Notes: generated from the sequence alone by a model not told the origin. DNA of 64,000 nucleotides from Aestuariibaculum lutulentum (GCF_032926325.1 NZ_CP136709.1:471501-535500); one strand, 5' to 3'. Counted from the first letter of the stretch, positions 1-9,066 are shown. A program made the numbers and translations.

Positions 1-794
1 AAATAAAATTTGGCAATATCACGACGCTTACTATTATCGCTATTTAATTCCTTTAGTTTTATTCTTAAAAACGCAGCCTGTATTTCATCTAACCTACAAT
101 TAAACCCTTTTTCTTTATTAATGTAAGCTGATGTTCTTCCATAATTTCGAAGTTTCACAACCAACTCGGCCAGATCTTTATTATTTGTTGTTACAGCTCC
201 TCCATCACCTAAAGCCCCCAAATTCTTTGTAGGATAAAAACTGAAAGCCCCGGCATCTGAAACATTACCTGCTTTTCGTCCATCCTTTCTCGAAGCCCCA
301 TGAGCCTGGGCTGCGTCTTCAATTAAAAGTAAATTATACTTTTTACAAATTTTTTCTAAGGAATCAAAATCGTATAACTGGCCATATAGATGAACACCAA
401 GTATTGCCCTTGTTTTAGAATTAATTTTCTGTTCTATATTTTGAGGATTAATGTTAAATGTTGAATAAAGAGGCTCAACTAAAACAGGTTTTAAACCAGA
501 ATTACTTATTGCTAATATCGTAGCGATATAAGTATTTGCAGGAACTATAACTTCATCTCCCTCTCTTAAATAACCAAGAATTTTATATGCTTCAAAAATA
601 AGCATAATAGCATCCAAGCCATTACTCACTCCAATACAATATTGCACACCACAAAATTGGGCAAATTCCTTTTCGAAAGCTTCAACCTCTTCCCCTAAAA
701 TGTAGTTGCTTGAATCTAGAAAAGACTTGAAAACTGTTAAAAAATCGTTTTCAAATCTGCTATTTAGCTTATGTAAATCTAAAAACTTAATCAT
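1..794 (-). CDS. DegT/DnrJ/EryC1-family nucleotide-sugar aminotransferase, C-terminus cut by window edge
   Basis: About 264 codons are visible from an ATG at 794-792, and the frame stays open to base 1. Family landmarks are the N-terminal FLDLHKLNSRFEND, the mid-region EDAAQAHGA, and the PLP-lysine context SFYPTKNLGALGDGG. Enzymes of this fold transfer an amino group to a keto sugar-nucleotide, making amino-deoxy sugars for surface glycans (FdtB/WecE type). The start overlaps the stop of the upstream acyltransferase in a TAATG, so the two are probably translationally coupled. Acyltransferase and flippase neighbours suggest an N-acylated amino sugar in an O-antigen or capsule. The exact sugar cannot be read from the sequence. 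Confidence 0.9.
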   Translation of the reverse strand, partial: MIKFLDLHKLNSRFENDFLTVFKSFLDSSNYILGEEVEAFEKEFAQFCGVQYCIGVSNGLDAIMLIFEAYKILGYLREGDEVIVPANTYIATILAISNSGLKPVLVEPLYSTFNINPQNIEQKINSKTRAILGVHLYGQLYDFDSLEKICKKYNLLLIEDAAQAHGASRKDGRKAGNVSDAGAFSFYPTKNLGALGDGGAVTTNNKDLAELVVKLRNYGRTSAYINKEKGFNCRLDEIQAAFLRIKLKELNSDNSKRRDIAKFY

Positions 795-1750
795 TATAAA
801 TCTATGCTAAAGGAATCTTGTAAATAAACATTACAACCAAACTCTTCCTTTTGTTTTAATAAGCCCTCATTATACCCTTTAATACTATTATCGCTAATAG
901 TCCCCATAGAAAAAAACTTTTTGCCCTCTTCCTTATATTTATCTATTAAAAATAAAAACAAATAATCTAATGCCCGAAATCTTTCACCCTCTGAAGTTGT
1001 TGCTCCATACTGAGATTTAACAACATTCTTATTTTCAAAAATAGTAATACCTGCCAAAATTTGATTCCCTAAATAAATATTGAATTGTTTTATATTCTTA
1101 GGAAAATTTCTTTTTAACAGAGTTATTTCTTCTAATCTATGAACAGGTTTTGAATTAAATCTTTCTAACAATCTGGGTTGTAAAACATTTATCCAGAATT
1201 CATCAAAAGTATCATCTTCTTTAATCTCAAAACCAACATCCCTTCCCTTTTTATAATGTTTAAGTTTAGTTTTATGGATACTAAACCCTTTTTCAAAATC
1301 AATAGCTAAAACCATTTGACGCTGAAACAAACTATATTTTTGGCCAATTATAAAAGAAATCTCTGAAGTAGGCTTATCACAGTAGAATTCAGGAATTTCC
1401 CTTATTGTAATTTTGGAAATATTAATTTGTTTACAATATTTTTGAATTACTTCAAAAACAGAAAATACTTTAACTACCGATATGTTATTTGGTAATAGCA
1501 CTCCTCCATAAGTTAATCCTTGATGTGAATATATTTCCTGTCCAGATTTATTAGCTGGTAAAATAGCTTGCAATTTATTCCTTTGAAATATCAGCAGTGA
1601 AAAATCTTCAAAACGATCACTGTGATATTCCATAAAATCTCTATGAAATAAAAAGGTTCCATTTTTTGACTTAGCAACAAAATCATTCCATTGTTCATAA
1701 TATTCCTTAGAATACTTTACAACTTTAAAATCATCAAAATGTCCTTGCAT
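794..1750 (-). CDS. FemAB/GNAT-like acyltransferase of a polysaccharide cluster
   Basis: A 318-residue soluble protein without signal peptide. The C-terminal half has the FemAB/GNAT-type pattern: IYLGNQILAGITIFENKNVV, then a YGATT strand, then the RALDYLFLFLIDKYKEEGKKFFSMGT helix-strand. This layout is common in Bacteroidetes polysaccharide loci, where such proteins are annotated as GNAT acetyltransferases. It lies 15 bp downstream of the flippase gene and overlaps the aminotransferase start by one base, so all three form one operon. By context it probably N-acylates the amino sugar made by its neighbour (inference). Confidence 0.7.
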   Translation of the reverse strand: MQGHFDDFKVVKYSKEYYEQWNDFVAKSKNGTFLFHRDFMEYHSDRFEDFSLLIFQRNKLQAILPANKSGQEIYSHQGLTYGGVLLPNNISVVKVFSVFEVIQKYCKQINISKITIREIPEFYCDKPTSEISFIIGQKYSLFQRQMVLAIDFEKGFSIHKTKLKHYKKGRDVGFEIKEDDTFDEFWINVLQPRLLERFNSKPVHRLEEITLLKRNFPKNIKQFNIYLGNQILAGITIFENKNVVKSQYGATTSEGERFRALDYLFLFLIDKYKEEGKKFFSMGTISDNSIKGYNEGLLKQKEEFGCNVYLQDSFSIDL

Positions 1751-1765
1751 TGCTAAATTCTTAAG

Positions 1766-3067
1766 TTATTCTTCATGACTCACAACCCCAAACAATGAAC
1801 TTCCAAAAATGAGCAAAATTATTCCGTAGTACATTATATAAGTAACAAAATGAGCTACAACAGCACCTTCAACACTATCGAACAAATCGATAAAAAATAT
1901 ACTGGTTGTATACAGCGCTATAATTAAAAAAGCTTCCGTTAAAATATAATGCCAGAACATTTTCTTTGCAAGAAACTGATAGGCAATAACAGTTGATAAC
2001 ACTTTTAAGAAATCACCCAACAACTGCCATAAAAACAAGTCTTCTACCGGGCGGAATTCTTCTGTTAAAATTACATTTACAATAATACCCTTTAGGAAAT
2101 AAATAGCTATAAATCCGACAACTAAAACAGGAATTATAAGTTTATAAAAACCAAAAACTTCTTTTCTAAATTCCTTCACATCTTCAATTTCTGAAAAACG
2201 AGGCAAAATATAAAGTGCCATTAGAGATGTAACCATCATTAAATAGTACTTCGATATTCGTGTCATAGCTTCCCAAAATCCAGCGTCTTTGTATCCGACA
2301 TGTTCCATGATATACATTCGTATAGCAATGGCAACTAAAGGCAGAAGAACAGCTGAAAACAATGCCATTAACGAGTATGAACTCATTTGTTTTAAAAACC
2401 TAAAACTCACACTTTTTACCTTTATAAGAGGTATTAAGCTTCTTCTGTTTATAATTCCAACTAAGGTTATCAAGAATATCAAAGATTCAGCAATAGCTAC
2501 TGATATTAAAGCCCCTTTTATCGCATTTTGATAAATTAACAACAGTGCGACGGACATGCTTAATATCTGTCCTATAATATTTATAACTATAAGAATTTTA
2601 TACTTCGAAAACCCATTCATTATAGAAAATGAAAACATATTCAACGTATAAAACGGCAAAACAAATGCGAATACTTTTATAACAAATGCGTAATTATTAT
2701 AGGAAGGAAATATGAGATTATTTATTAAATCGGCGTTGAAATAACAAAAGAAAGAAACCAACACCGTAGAAATAAAACCCACATAAAACACAGTGGAAAC
2801 CACCTTACTTAACTCGGTAACACTTTCTTTTAATTCTGAAATATATTTAACAGTGCCATTATACAAACCTACGACAGACACCGTTTGAAATGCACTTACA
2901 AAATTCTGAAGATTTCCAATTAAGGCCAACCCCACTGGACCAATAAACACCGCAATAGCTTTAGATGTTAATATCCCAGCTATTAATCGGGTAACAACAG
3001 AAGTCGTTTGTAACGAAGTAACTTTAATTAAAACGTTATCGTTTATGTAATCTATTAATTTTTTCAA
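1766..3067 (-). CDS. Wzx-type O-antigen/lipid-linked oligosaccharide flippase
   Basis: A 433-residue integral membrane protein with about 12 hydrophobic segments and no cleavable signal. The N-terminal stretch with TSVVTRLIAGILTSKAIAVFIGPVGLALIGN matches the start of WzxE-like polysaccharide translocases, which pass undecaprenyl-linked repeat units across the inner membrane. It is the first gene of the visible minus-strand operon, followed by an acyltransferase and a sugar aminotransferase. That mirrors the aminotransferase/acetyltransferase/flippase grouping of enterobacterial common antigen clusters. The linked glycan is not known. Confidence 0.85.
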   Translation of the reverse strand: MKKLIDYINDNVLIKVTSLQTTSVVTRLIAGILTSKAIAVFIGPVGLALIGNLQNFVSAFQTVSVVGLYNGTVKYISELKESVTELSKVVSTVFYVGFISTVLVSFFCYFNADLINNLIFPSYNNYAFVIKVFAFVLPFYTLNMFSFSIMNGFSKYKILIVINIIGQILSMSVALLLIYQNAIKGALISVAIAESLIFLITLVGIINRRSLIPLIKVKSVSFRFLKQMSSYSLMALFSAVLLPLVAIAIRMYIMEHVGYKDAGFWEAMTRISKYYLMMVTSLMALYILPRFSEIEDVKEFRKEVFGFYKLIIPVLVVGFIAIYFLKGIIVNVILTEEFRPVEDLFLWQLLGDFLKVLSTVIAYQFLAKKMFWHYILTEAFLIIALYTTSIFFIDLFDSVEGAVVAHFVTYIMYYGIILLIFGSSLFGVVSHEE

Positions 3068-3152
3068 TTAATCGAAATAAGTTAACTGGTTTGTTAATGT
3101 AGCAATTTAGTTTAAATGTACAAACACTATCGGTTAACAACAAACAAACGAT

Positions 3153-3380
3153 TTACTTTTTTAAAAGGTAATATAAATTTACACAAAGAATAGCGCCATT
3201 AGTGATAATAATAGGCTTAGCTATAGGATCCAACATAAAACCATAAATAACGAAAAGCAAACAGCCTATAGAATTTACTATCCTTAATTTTGTAACAGCT
3301 TTCATTGTAAACGAAAGCAATAGCATGGCCATCGCTGCGTATCCAACCCATTCTGTAAATGAAACTCCAAGAAAATCCAT
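3153..3380 (-). CDS. YgjV-like small membrane protein
   Basis: 75 residues with two to three membrane segments: VGYAAMAMLLLSF, IVNSIGCLLFVIYGFM and a C-terminal ITNGAILCVNLYYLL. The VNSIGCLLFVIYG and NLYYLL motifs resemble the YgjV inner-membrane family, whose function is unknown to me. It stands alone between the flippase gene and the typA terminator. Confidence 0.6.
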   Translation of the reverse strand: MDFLGVSFTEWVGYAAMAMLLLSFTMKAVTKLRIVNSIGCLLFVIYGFMLDPIAKPIIITNGAILCVNLYYLLKK

Positions 3381-3460
3381 ATTTAATTTATATTTTATTA
3401 GTGCCTTATTGCAATTTAAGGATTTTTATTTCAATATTTAATAACCTCTGAGAACATAAA

Positions 3461-3493
3461 AAAAGAGGATTACCAATTTAGTAATCCCCTTTT
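3461..3493 (-). terminator. Intrinsic terminator of typA
   Basis: 13-base arms (3461-3473 and 3481-3493) pair with one G-U-type mismatch around a 7-base loop. Read on the minus strand the stem is followed by a T run. It lies 18 bp after the typA stop and ends that transcript. The A/T flanks on both sides could let it work in either direction. Confidence 0.8.
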
Positions 3494-3510
3494 ATATTTC
3501 TTATTTAAGC

Positions 3511-5310
3511 TTAAACTGTTTTGTTTCGCTTACGCTCAACTTCAGTTAAAAAGATTTTACGAATACGTAAAAAGTTTGGTGTAACTTCTACATACTCATC
3601 TTTCTGAATGTATTCTAAAGCTTCCTCTAAACTGAACTTGATTGCAGGTACAATTTTAGCCTTATCGTCTGCTCCTGACGAACGTACGTTACTCAGTTTC
3701 TTAGTCTTTGTAACATTAACCGTCATATCATCTCCACGAGAGTTCTCTCCAATTACCTGACCTTCGTAAATATCTTCTCCCGGATCGATAAAAAACTTAC
3801 CTCTCTCTTGTAATTTATCAATCGAATAAGGAATAGCTGTACCTTTTTCCATAGATACTAAAGATCCATTTTGACGCTCAGGAATACCTCCTTTTAACGG
3901 TTGATATTCTTTAAAACGGTGAGCCATAATAGCTTCACCAGCAGTTGCTGTTAATAACTGGTTTCTTAATCCGATAATACCACGAGATGGGATAATGAAT
4001 TCACAAACCATACGATCACCTTTGGCTTCCATACTTAACATTTCACCTTTACGTAAGGTTACCATTTCTACAGCCTTTCCTGAAACGTTTTCTGGTAAAT
4101 CGATAGTCATTTCCTCAACCGGCTCACATTTTACACCATCAATTTCTTTAATGATTACCTGTGGCTGACCAATTTGAAGTTCGTAACCTTCACGACGCAT
4201 AGTTTCGATTAAAACCGATAAGTGAAGTACCCCACGACCAAATACCATAAATTTATCGGCACTGTCGGTTTCGTTTACTCTTAATGCTAAGTTTTTCTCA
4301 AGCTCTTTAGTTAAACGGTCTTTAATGTGACGAGATGTTACAAATTTACCATCTTTACCAAAGAAAGGTGAATCGTTAATAGTAAATAACATACTCATTG
4401 TAGGCTCATCAATAGCGATGGTTTTTAATCCTTCCGGATTTTCAAAATCGGCAATAGTATCACCAATTTCAAAACCTTCAAGCCCCACAACAGCACAGAT
4501 ATCTCCAGCTTGTACTTCATCTACTTTCTTACGGCCTACACCTTCAAAAATGTGAAGTTCTTTAATTTTATTTTTTACAACAGCTCCGTCTCGTTTTACT
4601 AACGAAATGTTTTGTCCTACTTTAAGCTCCCCACGTGTTAAACGTCCAATAGCAATACGACCTGTAAACGACGAGTAATCTAAAGAAGTGATTAACATTT
4701 GAGTAGATCCTTCCTCGATTTTTGGCGCTGGAATATGCTCGATAACCATATCTAATAATGGCTCAATATTGGTCGTTTGCTTAGTCCAGTCTTCGCTCAT
4801 CCAGTTATTCTTCGCCGAACCATATACTGTTGGGAAGTCCAACTGCCATTCTTCTGCTCCTAATTCGAACATTAAATCGAATACTTTCTCATGAACTTCA
4901 TCAGGCGTACAGTTTTCTTTATCTACTTTATTTACAACCACACATGGCTTCAATCCTAAATCGATTGCTTTTTGCAATACGAAACGGGTTTGAGGCATTG
5001 GCCCTTCAAAAGCATCAACTAACAGCAATACACCATCAGCCATATTAAGTACACGTTCTACTTCTCCACCAAAATCGGCGTGACCAGGAGTATCAATAAT
5101 ATTGATTTTTGTGTCTTTATAAATTACAGATACGTTTTTAGATGTAATAGTAATACCTCTTTCACGCTCTAAATCGTTATTATCTAGAATTAAATCACCT
5201 GTATTCTCATTTTCTCTGAATAACTGACAGTGATACATAATTTTATCAACCAAAGTCGTTTTTCCGTGGTCAACGTGTGCAATAATTGCAATGTTTTTAA
5301 TATTAGCCAT
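3511..5310 (-). CDS. typA: Translational GTPase TypA/BipA
   Basis: 599 residues, the normal length of the family. The GTP-binding motifs are G1 AHVDHGKT (11-18), switch I RGIT (51-54), G3 DTPGH (73-77) and G4 NKVD (127-130). EF-G-like domains follow, then the TypA-specific C-terminal region (PSRGIIGLRNQLLTAT). TypA binds the ribosome and supports 50S assembly and growth under stress or cold. It is transcribed alone from a promoter just upstream and ends at a clear terminator. Confidence 0.97.
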   Translation of the reverse strand: MANIKNIAIIAHVDHGKTTLVDKIMYHCQLFRENENTGDLILDNNDLERERGITITSKNVSVIYKDTKINIIDTPGHADFGGEVERVLNMADGVLLLVDAFEGPMPQTRFVLQKAIDLGLKPCVVVNKVDKENCTPDEVHEKVFDLMFELGAEEWQLDFPTVYGSAKNNWMSEDWTKQTTNIEPLLDMVIEHIPAPKIEEGSTQMLITSLDYSSFTGRIAIGRLTRGELKVGQNISLVKRDGAVVKNKIKELHIFEGVGRKKVDEVQAGDICAVVGLEGFEIGDTIADFENPEGLKTIAIDEPTMSMLFTINDSPFFGKDGKFVTSRHIKDRLTKELEKNLALRVNETDSADKFMVFGRGVLHLSVLIETMRREGYELQIGQPQVIIKEIDGVKCEPVEEMTIDLPENVSGKAVEMVTLRKGEMLSMEAKGDRMVCEFIIPSRGIIGLRNQLLTATAGEAIMAHRFKEYQPLKGGIPERQNGSLVSMEKGTAIPYSIDKLQERGKFFIDPGEDIYEGQVIGENSRGDDMTVNVTKTKKLSNVRSSGADDKAKIVPAIKFSLEEALEYIQKDEYVEVTPNFLRIRKIFLTEVERKRNKTV

Positions 5311-5333
5311 AGTAGTGCCTGAATTTAAGGCTG

Positions 5334-5341
5334 CAAAGGTA
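5334..5341 (-). promoter_or_regulatory. -7 box of the typA promoter
   Basis: On the minus strand the sequence reads TACCTTTG, an exact match to the Bacteroidetes -7 consensus TAnnTTTG. It ends 23 bases before the typA ATG, so the leader would be under 20 bases. I see no convincing -33 TTG at the usual spacing. Confidence 0.55.
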
Positions 5342-5497
5342 CGTCTATTTTTTTTGATTTAGTTAATAAAATGTTACAATTAAAATCAGTTATAATTTTA
5401 ACGCCCTTTTAACGTTAACTAACTGTATATTAGAGATCCAAAATCAAAAACCACACGTATAATCTTATACAGTTTATAATTAACATCTCTCACAAAA

Positions 5498-5857
5498 ATG
5501 AAAACGTTAAACAAATATTCAAAGTTTGTACCCTATCTATACTTTTTAGCTGCTACCGCCTACTGGTTCACATTAATTAACAGAACTCAAGGTATAACAG
5601 CTTATCCTATTTTACTTTTAGGTATTCCCTTTTTATGGCAACTTATAAAACCTAACAAAAGCTTAAATTTTACATTAGGCATTACCTTTGTGTGTCTGTC
5701 ATCGTATTTAATTGTCGGCTACTTATTAGACATATCGGGTATAATTAGTTATTTTCAACATTCGCAAACTTTTATATTTAATGGTATTGGTTTTATAGTT
5801 TGTAACCTACTAATGGCCTTATGGATTATTAGAAATAGTTTAAATAGAGCGTTCTAA
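5498..5857 (+). CDS. Four-helix membrane protein of unknown function
   Basis: 119 residues with four hydrophobic segments: FVPYLYFLAATAYWFTL, YPILLLGIPFLW, FTLGITFVCLSSYLIVGYLL and FIFNGIGFIVCNLLMALWII. No soluble domain, signal peptide or family motif is recognised. It lies 43 bp upstream of kdsA in the same direction, but the kdsA promoter falls in that gap, so the genes need not be co-transcribed. Confidence 0.7.
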   Translation: MKTLNKYSKFVPYLYFLAATAYWFTLINRTQGITAYPILLLGIPFLWQLIKPNKSLNFTLGITFVCLSSYLIVGYLLDISGIISYFQHSQTFIFNGIGFIVCNLLMALWIIRNSLNRAF

Positions 5858-5864
5858 AAATAAC

Positions 5865-5872
5865 TATCTTTG
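5865..5872 (+). promoter_or_regulatory. -7 box of the kdsA promoter
   Basis: TATCTTTG matches TAnnTTTG and lies 29 bases before the kdsA ATG, in the short gap after the preceding membrane-protein gene. It gives kdsA an independent promoter with a short leader. Confidence 0.6.
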
Positions 5873-5900
5873 TCGCTTAATTTTATGAAATATTAAGCAG

Positions 5901-6719
5901 ATGAATCTTCAAGAGATCCCAAAAATAAAACACGTAGATGCTAACAACTTTTTCCTGCTTTGTGGTCCATGTGCCATTGAAGGAGAAGATATGGCGTTAC
6001 GTATTGCTGAAAAAGTTGTATCGATTACAGACAAATTAGAGATTCCTTATGTATTTAAAGGAAGTTTTAAAAAAGCCAACCGAAGCCGTGTTGATAGCTT
6101 TACCGGTATTGGTGATGAAAAAGCATTAAAAATTCTTCAAAAAGTATCTGAAACTTTTGATGTACCTACGGTAACAGACATTCATGAAGTATCTGATGCT
6201 GCACTGGCCGCACAATATGTTGATGTACTACAAATTCCGGCGTTTCTAGTTCGCCAAACCGATTTAGTTGTTGCAGCTGCTAAAACAGGGAAAGTGGTTA
6301 ACTTGAAAAAAGGACAATTCATGAGTCCAGAAGCGATGAAACATGCCGTACAAAAAGTAAAAGATTCAGGAAACGACAAAGTCTGGATAACCGACAGAGG
6401 CACCATGTTTGGTTATCAGGATATGATTGTCGATTTCCGTGGTATTCCAACCATGCGTGAATACGCACCTACGGTTTTAGACGTGACTCACTCGTTACAA
6501 CAACCTAACCAAAGTCACGGTGTTACAGGCGGCAGACCTGATATGATTGAAACCATTGCCAGAGCTGGTGTGGTTAACAATGTTGATGGTTTATTTATTG
6601 AAACTCATTTCGACCCTGCCAATGCCAAAAGCGATGGGGCTAATATGCTTCATTTAGATAACCTTGAAAAACTAATGAGCAATTTAGTTGCCATTAGAAA
6701 AACCATTAACAACCTATAA
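5901..6719 (+). CDS. kdsA: 3-deoxy-8-phosphooctulonate (KDO-8-P) synthase, metal-dependent type
   Basis: 272 residues. The enzyme condenses phosphoenolpyruvate with arabinose-5-phosphate to KDO-8-phosphate, the first committed step of the KDO core of lipopolysaccharide. Recognisable motifs are GPCAIEGE near residue 22, FKKANRSR (about 56-63) and the substrate-site LKKGQFMSP. The Cys in GPCAIE is the metal ligand of the metal-dependent class (Aquifex type); the E. coli non-metal enzyme has Asn there. This one should therefore need a divalent metal. It has its own promoter. Confidence 0.96.
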   Translation: MNLQEIPKIKHVDANNFFLLCGPCAIEGEDMALRIAEKVVSITDKLEIPYVFKGSFKKANRSRVDSFTGIGDEKALKILQKVSETFDVPTVTDIHEVSDAALAAQYVDVLQIPAFLVRQTDLVVAAAKTGKVVNLKKGQFMSPEAMKHAVQKVKDSGNDKVWITDRGTMFGYQDMIVDFRGIPTMREYAPTVLDVTHSLQQPNQSHGVTGGRPDMIETIARAGVVNNVDGLFIETHFDPANAKSDGANMLHLDNLEKLMSNLVAIRKTINNL

Positions 6720-6734
6720 TTTAAAGTCATAAAA

Positions 6735-7598
6735 ATGACGAAAAACATCATAAAACCTATTCTCTTAGGTGCAATATTTTTATTGTCTGGTTTCAAAATT
6801 AATGCTCAAGAAAGCACGCCAATAAAATACACTGCAAACAACAAAGGAAAATTCTTTATTAGCTGGGGAGGTAACCGTGAACGTTATTCAAAATCAGATA
6901 TCACCTTTAAAGGCGAAGACTACAACTTCACCATTAATAATGCCACAGCGCACGACAAACCTAAAGGCTGGCATATCGATTATATCAACCCTACGCGCAT
7001 TACTATTCCGCAAACCAATGTAAAAGTGGGTTATTTCATCTCTGATAAATACACCGTTTCGTTGGGTATTGACCATATGAAATATGTTATGGATAGAAAT
7101 GAATCCAGACGATTAGATGGGTATATCGATTTACCGGAAAGCGAACCAGGATCGATATATAACGGCAACTATAACAACGATGCCTTTTTAGTATCTGAAG
7201 ACTTTTTGAAATTCGAGCACACAAACGGTTTAAACTATGTATATGCCGAAATTGCTCGATTTGATGATATTTCCTCTATTTTTGGCATTAACAATACCGA
7301 TAAATTTCAGATTAATTTTACTGAAGGATTAGCTGCAGGTGCATTAGTCCCTAAAACCAATACGACTTTATTACAGAAAGACCGTTATGATGAGTTTCAT
7401 TTATCGGGTTATGGTATTTCGGCAACTGCCGGATTGAATTTATTATTCTTTAAGCATTTCTTTATTCAAACCGATTTAAGAGGTGGTTATATTAATATGC
7501 CCGATATTAGAACAACCAGTAACACGGCCGAAAGTGCTTCGCAACACTTTTGGTTTATTCAAAACGTTATTGCTATTGGGGGAATGTTTAGAATTTAA
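6735..7598 (+). CDS. Secreted, probably outer-membrane beta-barrel protein
   Basis: 287 residues with a signal peptide ending at about residue 24 (IKPILLGAIFLLSGFKINAQ). The mature part alternates short hydrophobic and polar strands rich in Tyr, Phe and Asn, and the last residues IAIGGMFRI end in an aromatic/aliphatic strand, as in porin-like barrels. No named family is recognised. It follows kdsA by 15 bp and ends at a strong terminator, so it may ride on the kdsA transcript. A link to the envelope is plausible but unproven. Confidence 0.7.
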   Translation: MTKNIIKPILLGAIFLLSGFKINAQESTPIKYTANNKGKFFISWGGNRERYSKSDITFKGEDYNFTINNATAHDKPKGWHIDYINPTRITIPQTNVKVGYFISDKYTVSLGIDHMKYVMDRNESRRLDGYIDLPESEPGSIYNGNYNNDAFLVSEDFLKFEHTNGLNYVYAEIARFDDISSIFGINNTDKFQINFTEGLAAGALVPKTNTTLLQKDRYDEFHLSGYGISATAGLNLLFFKHFFIQTDLRGGYINMPDIRTTSNTAESASQHFWFIQNVIAIGGMFRI

Positions 7599-7624
7599 TT
7601 TCCCGGATAACATATATACCTTAT

Positions 7625-7652
7625 AAAGTCTCCAGTTTGGGGACTTTTTTTT
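7625..7652 (+). terminator. Intrinsic terminator after the kdsA unit
   Basis: Nine-base arms AAAGTCTCC and GGGGACTTT (one G-U pair) enclose a 5-base loop and are followed by a run of eight T. Confidence 0.85.
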
Positions 7653-7753
7653 ATTATTATTCATATTAACAATTGTTAAACGAAGAAAACGCTACAAAAA
7701 AATCGTTTAATCTTAATTATATTTTTTTTGGAAATATTAAAATTAATTCATTT

Positions 7754-7770
7754 ACTTTGTAATTCAAAGT
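7754..7770. promoter_or_regulatory. Palindromic operator candidate, copy 1
   Basis: Inverted repeat ACTTTG, 5 bases, CAAAGT, directly followed by ACTTTAA, just before the ATG at 7779. The same arrangement recurs at 9041-9057 before the Coq4-like gene, and a winged-helix regulator is encoded between the two sites. The ACTTTG arm overlaps a weak -7 box (TTACTTTG), the position expected of a repressor site. Confidence 0.55.
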
Positions 7771-7778
7771 ACTTTAAT

Positions 7779-8387
7779 ATGGAACCGAAAGACTATTTAA
7801 AAGACATTAGTGAAATTAAAAATTTAATGAATAAATCCTCTCGATTTATTTCACTTAGTGGTTTGTCTGGTGTTATGGCCGGAATTTATGCCCTTATTGG
7901 CGCAGCTTATGTGTATTGGTTGGTGAGCAACTCAAAACATGAGTATTTAATTTTAGATGGCACTATTTTTACATTGGTACTTCTGGATTTATTTTTGGTT
8001 GCCCTATTCAGTATTATTACGGCTGTTATATTAACCACTCGAAAAGCAAAGAAAAACGGTTCTAAAATCTGGGATGCTTCGTCAAAACGTCTGCTTATAA
8101 ATTTTTTAATTCCTCTAGTTTCAGGAGGTCTTTACATTCTTATTATTTTAGGAAACCAAAAATACGGTCAAACTGGAGCATTAATGCTTATTTTTTATGG
8201 ATTAGCATTAATTAATGCTTCAAAATACAGCATTGGCGATATCAGATATCTGGGAATCATTGAAATTATTTTAGGACTAATTGCTGCCCTATTACCGGGT
8301 TACGGCTTTTGGTTTTGGGTCTTAGGCTTTGGAATCATGCACATTGTTTACGGAACGTGGATGCATTTTAAATACGACAAAAATTAA
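7779..8387 (+). CDS. Membrane protein of unknown function, first gene of a putative regulon
   Basis: 202 residues from the ATG at 7779 (MEPKDYLKDISEIKNLM). An in-frame ATG at 7728 would add 17 residues, but it lies upstream of the palindrome and likely promoter, so I reject it. A short charged N-terminus is followed by about six hydrophobic helices (LSGVMAGIYALIGAAYVYWLV to IIEIILGLIAALLPGYGFWFWVLGFGI). The next gene starts 8 bp downstream and the regulator follows, suggesting co-transcription. Function is unknown. Confidence 0.75.
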   Translation: MEPKDYLKDISEIKNLMNKSSRFISLSGLSGVMAGIYALIGAAYVYWLVSNSKHEYLILDGTIFTLVLLDLFLVALFSIITAVILTTRKAKKNGSKIWDASSKRLLINFLIPLVSGGLYILIILGNQKYGQTGALMLIFYGLALINASKYSIGDIRYLGIIEIILGLIAALLPGYGFWFWVLGFGIMHIVYGTWMHFKYDKN

Positions 8388-8395
8388 CTTTAAAA

Positions 8396-8695
8396 ATGAA
8401 TACTATGCTAACTAATTACAAGAGAATGCTTATCATTTTAGGTGTTATTTCTGTATTGCTTGTAATTCCGTTTATTGCCATGCAATTTAGCAATGAGGTA
8501 AACTGGAGTCTTTTCGATTTTATTGTTATGGGTGGTTTATTATTAATCGTCGGACTTTTCCTTGAATTAATTCTAGGAACATTCCGAAGGCCATCTGTTA
8601 AGATAGTTCTAATAGTTATACTATTTTTGCTCTTTCTGTTAACATGGGCCGAATTGGCCGTTGGCATTTTTGGAACACCATTCGCCGGAAGTTAA
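8396..8695 (+). CDS. Small three-helix membrane protein
   Basis: 99 residues, or 96 if the in-frame ATG at 8405 is used. Hydrophobic segments are MLIILGVISVLLVIPFIAM, FIVMGGLLLIVGLFLELIL and VKIVLIVILFLLFLLTWAEL. It lies between another membrane protein (8 bp) and the winged-helix regulator (31 bp). No family is recognised. Confidence 0.7.
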   Translation: MNTMLTNYKRMLIILGVISVLLVIPFIAMQFSNEVNWSLFDFIVMGGLLLIVGLFLELILGTFRRPSVKIVLIVILFLLFLLTWAELAVGIFGTPFAGS

Positions 8696-8726
8696 CCCCA
8701 CAAGTATGAGCCTTTAAAAATACACT

Positions 8727-9020
8727 ATGAGTATTATTAATAACATAAATAAAGTTTTCGATCATCGTATTCGCTTAGGCATTATGTCTATTTTAATGGT
8801 GAATGAATATGCCGATTTTAATTCGTTGAAGGAGTTGCTGGGGGCCACCGATGGCAACTTAGCTAGCCACACGAAAGCTCTTGAAAAAGCAGAATATATT
8901 ACCATAGAGAAACAATTTATAGGAAAAAAACCCAATACAAGATATAGCACAACTCAATTGGGTGAAATCGAATTTAAAAAGCATATTGATGCTCTTGAAA
9001 AACTGATACACAAACAATAG
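8727..9020 (+). CDS. Winged-helix transcriptional regulator
   Basis: 97 residues that are almost entirely one winged-helix DNA-binding domain. HRIRLGIMSILMVNEYADFNSLKELL is the first helices, GATDGNLASHTKALEKAEYI the recognition helix, and KKPNTRYSTTQLGEIEF the wing. This matches the stand-alone winged-helix family (MarR/ArsR-like) in which a single wHTH is the whole protein. No effector domain or metal-binding Cys/His cluster is visible. Two identical-type palindromes flank the gene set (7754 and 9041), making it the obvious candidate to bind them and autoregulate. Confidence 0.85.
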   Translation: MSIINNINKVFDHRIRLGIMSILMVNEYADFNSLKELLGATDGNLASHTKALEKAEYITIEKQFIGKKPNTRYSTTQLGEIEFKKHIDALEKLIHKQ

Positions 9021-9040
9021 CTCTATTTTTTTACACATTA

Positions 9041-9057
9041 ACTTTGAAAAACAAAGT
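9041..9057. promoter_or_regulatory. Palindromic operator candidate, copy 2, overlapping a -7 box
   Basis: ACTTTG, 5 bases, CAAAGT, followed by ACTTTTAA and then the ATG at 9067. The first arm is part of TAACTTTG (9039-9046), a perfect TAnnTTTG -7 box, so binding here would block transcription of the Coq4-like gene. It has the same layout as the site at 7754-7770. Confidence 0.6.
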
Positions 9058-9066
9058 ACTTTTAAA

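Noticed and set aside
7728..7778. Upstream ATG of the first regulon gene
   Set aside because: The extra 17 residues precede the palindrome and probable promoter and do not look like part of the protein.
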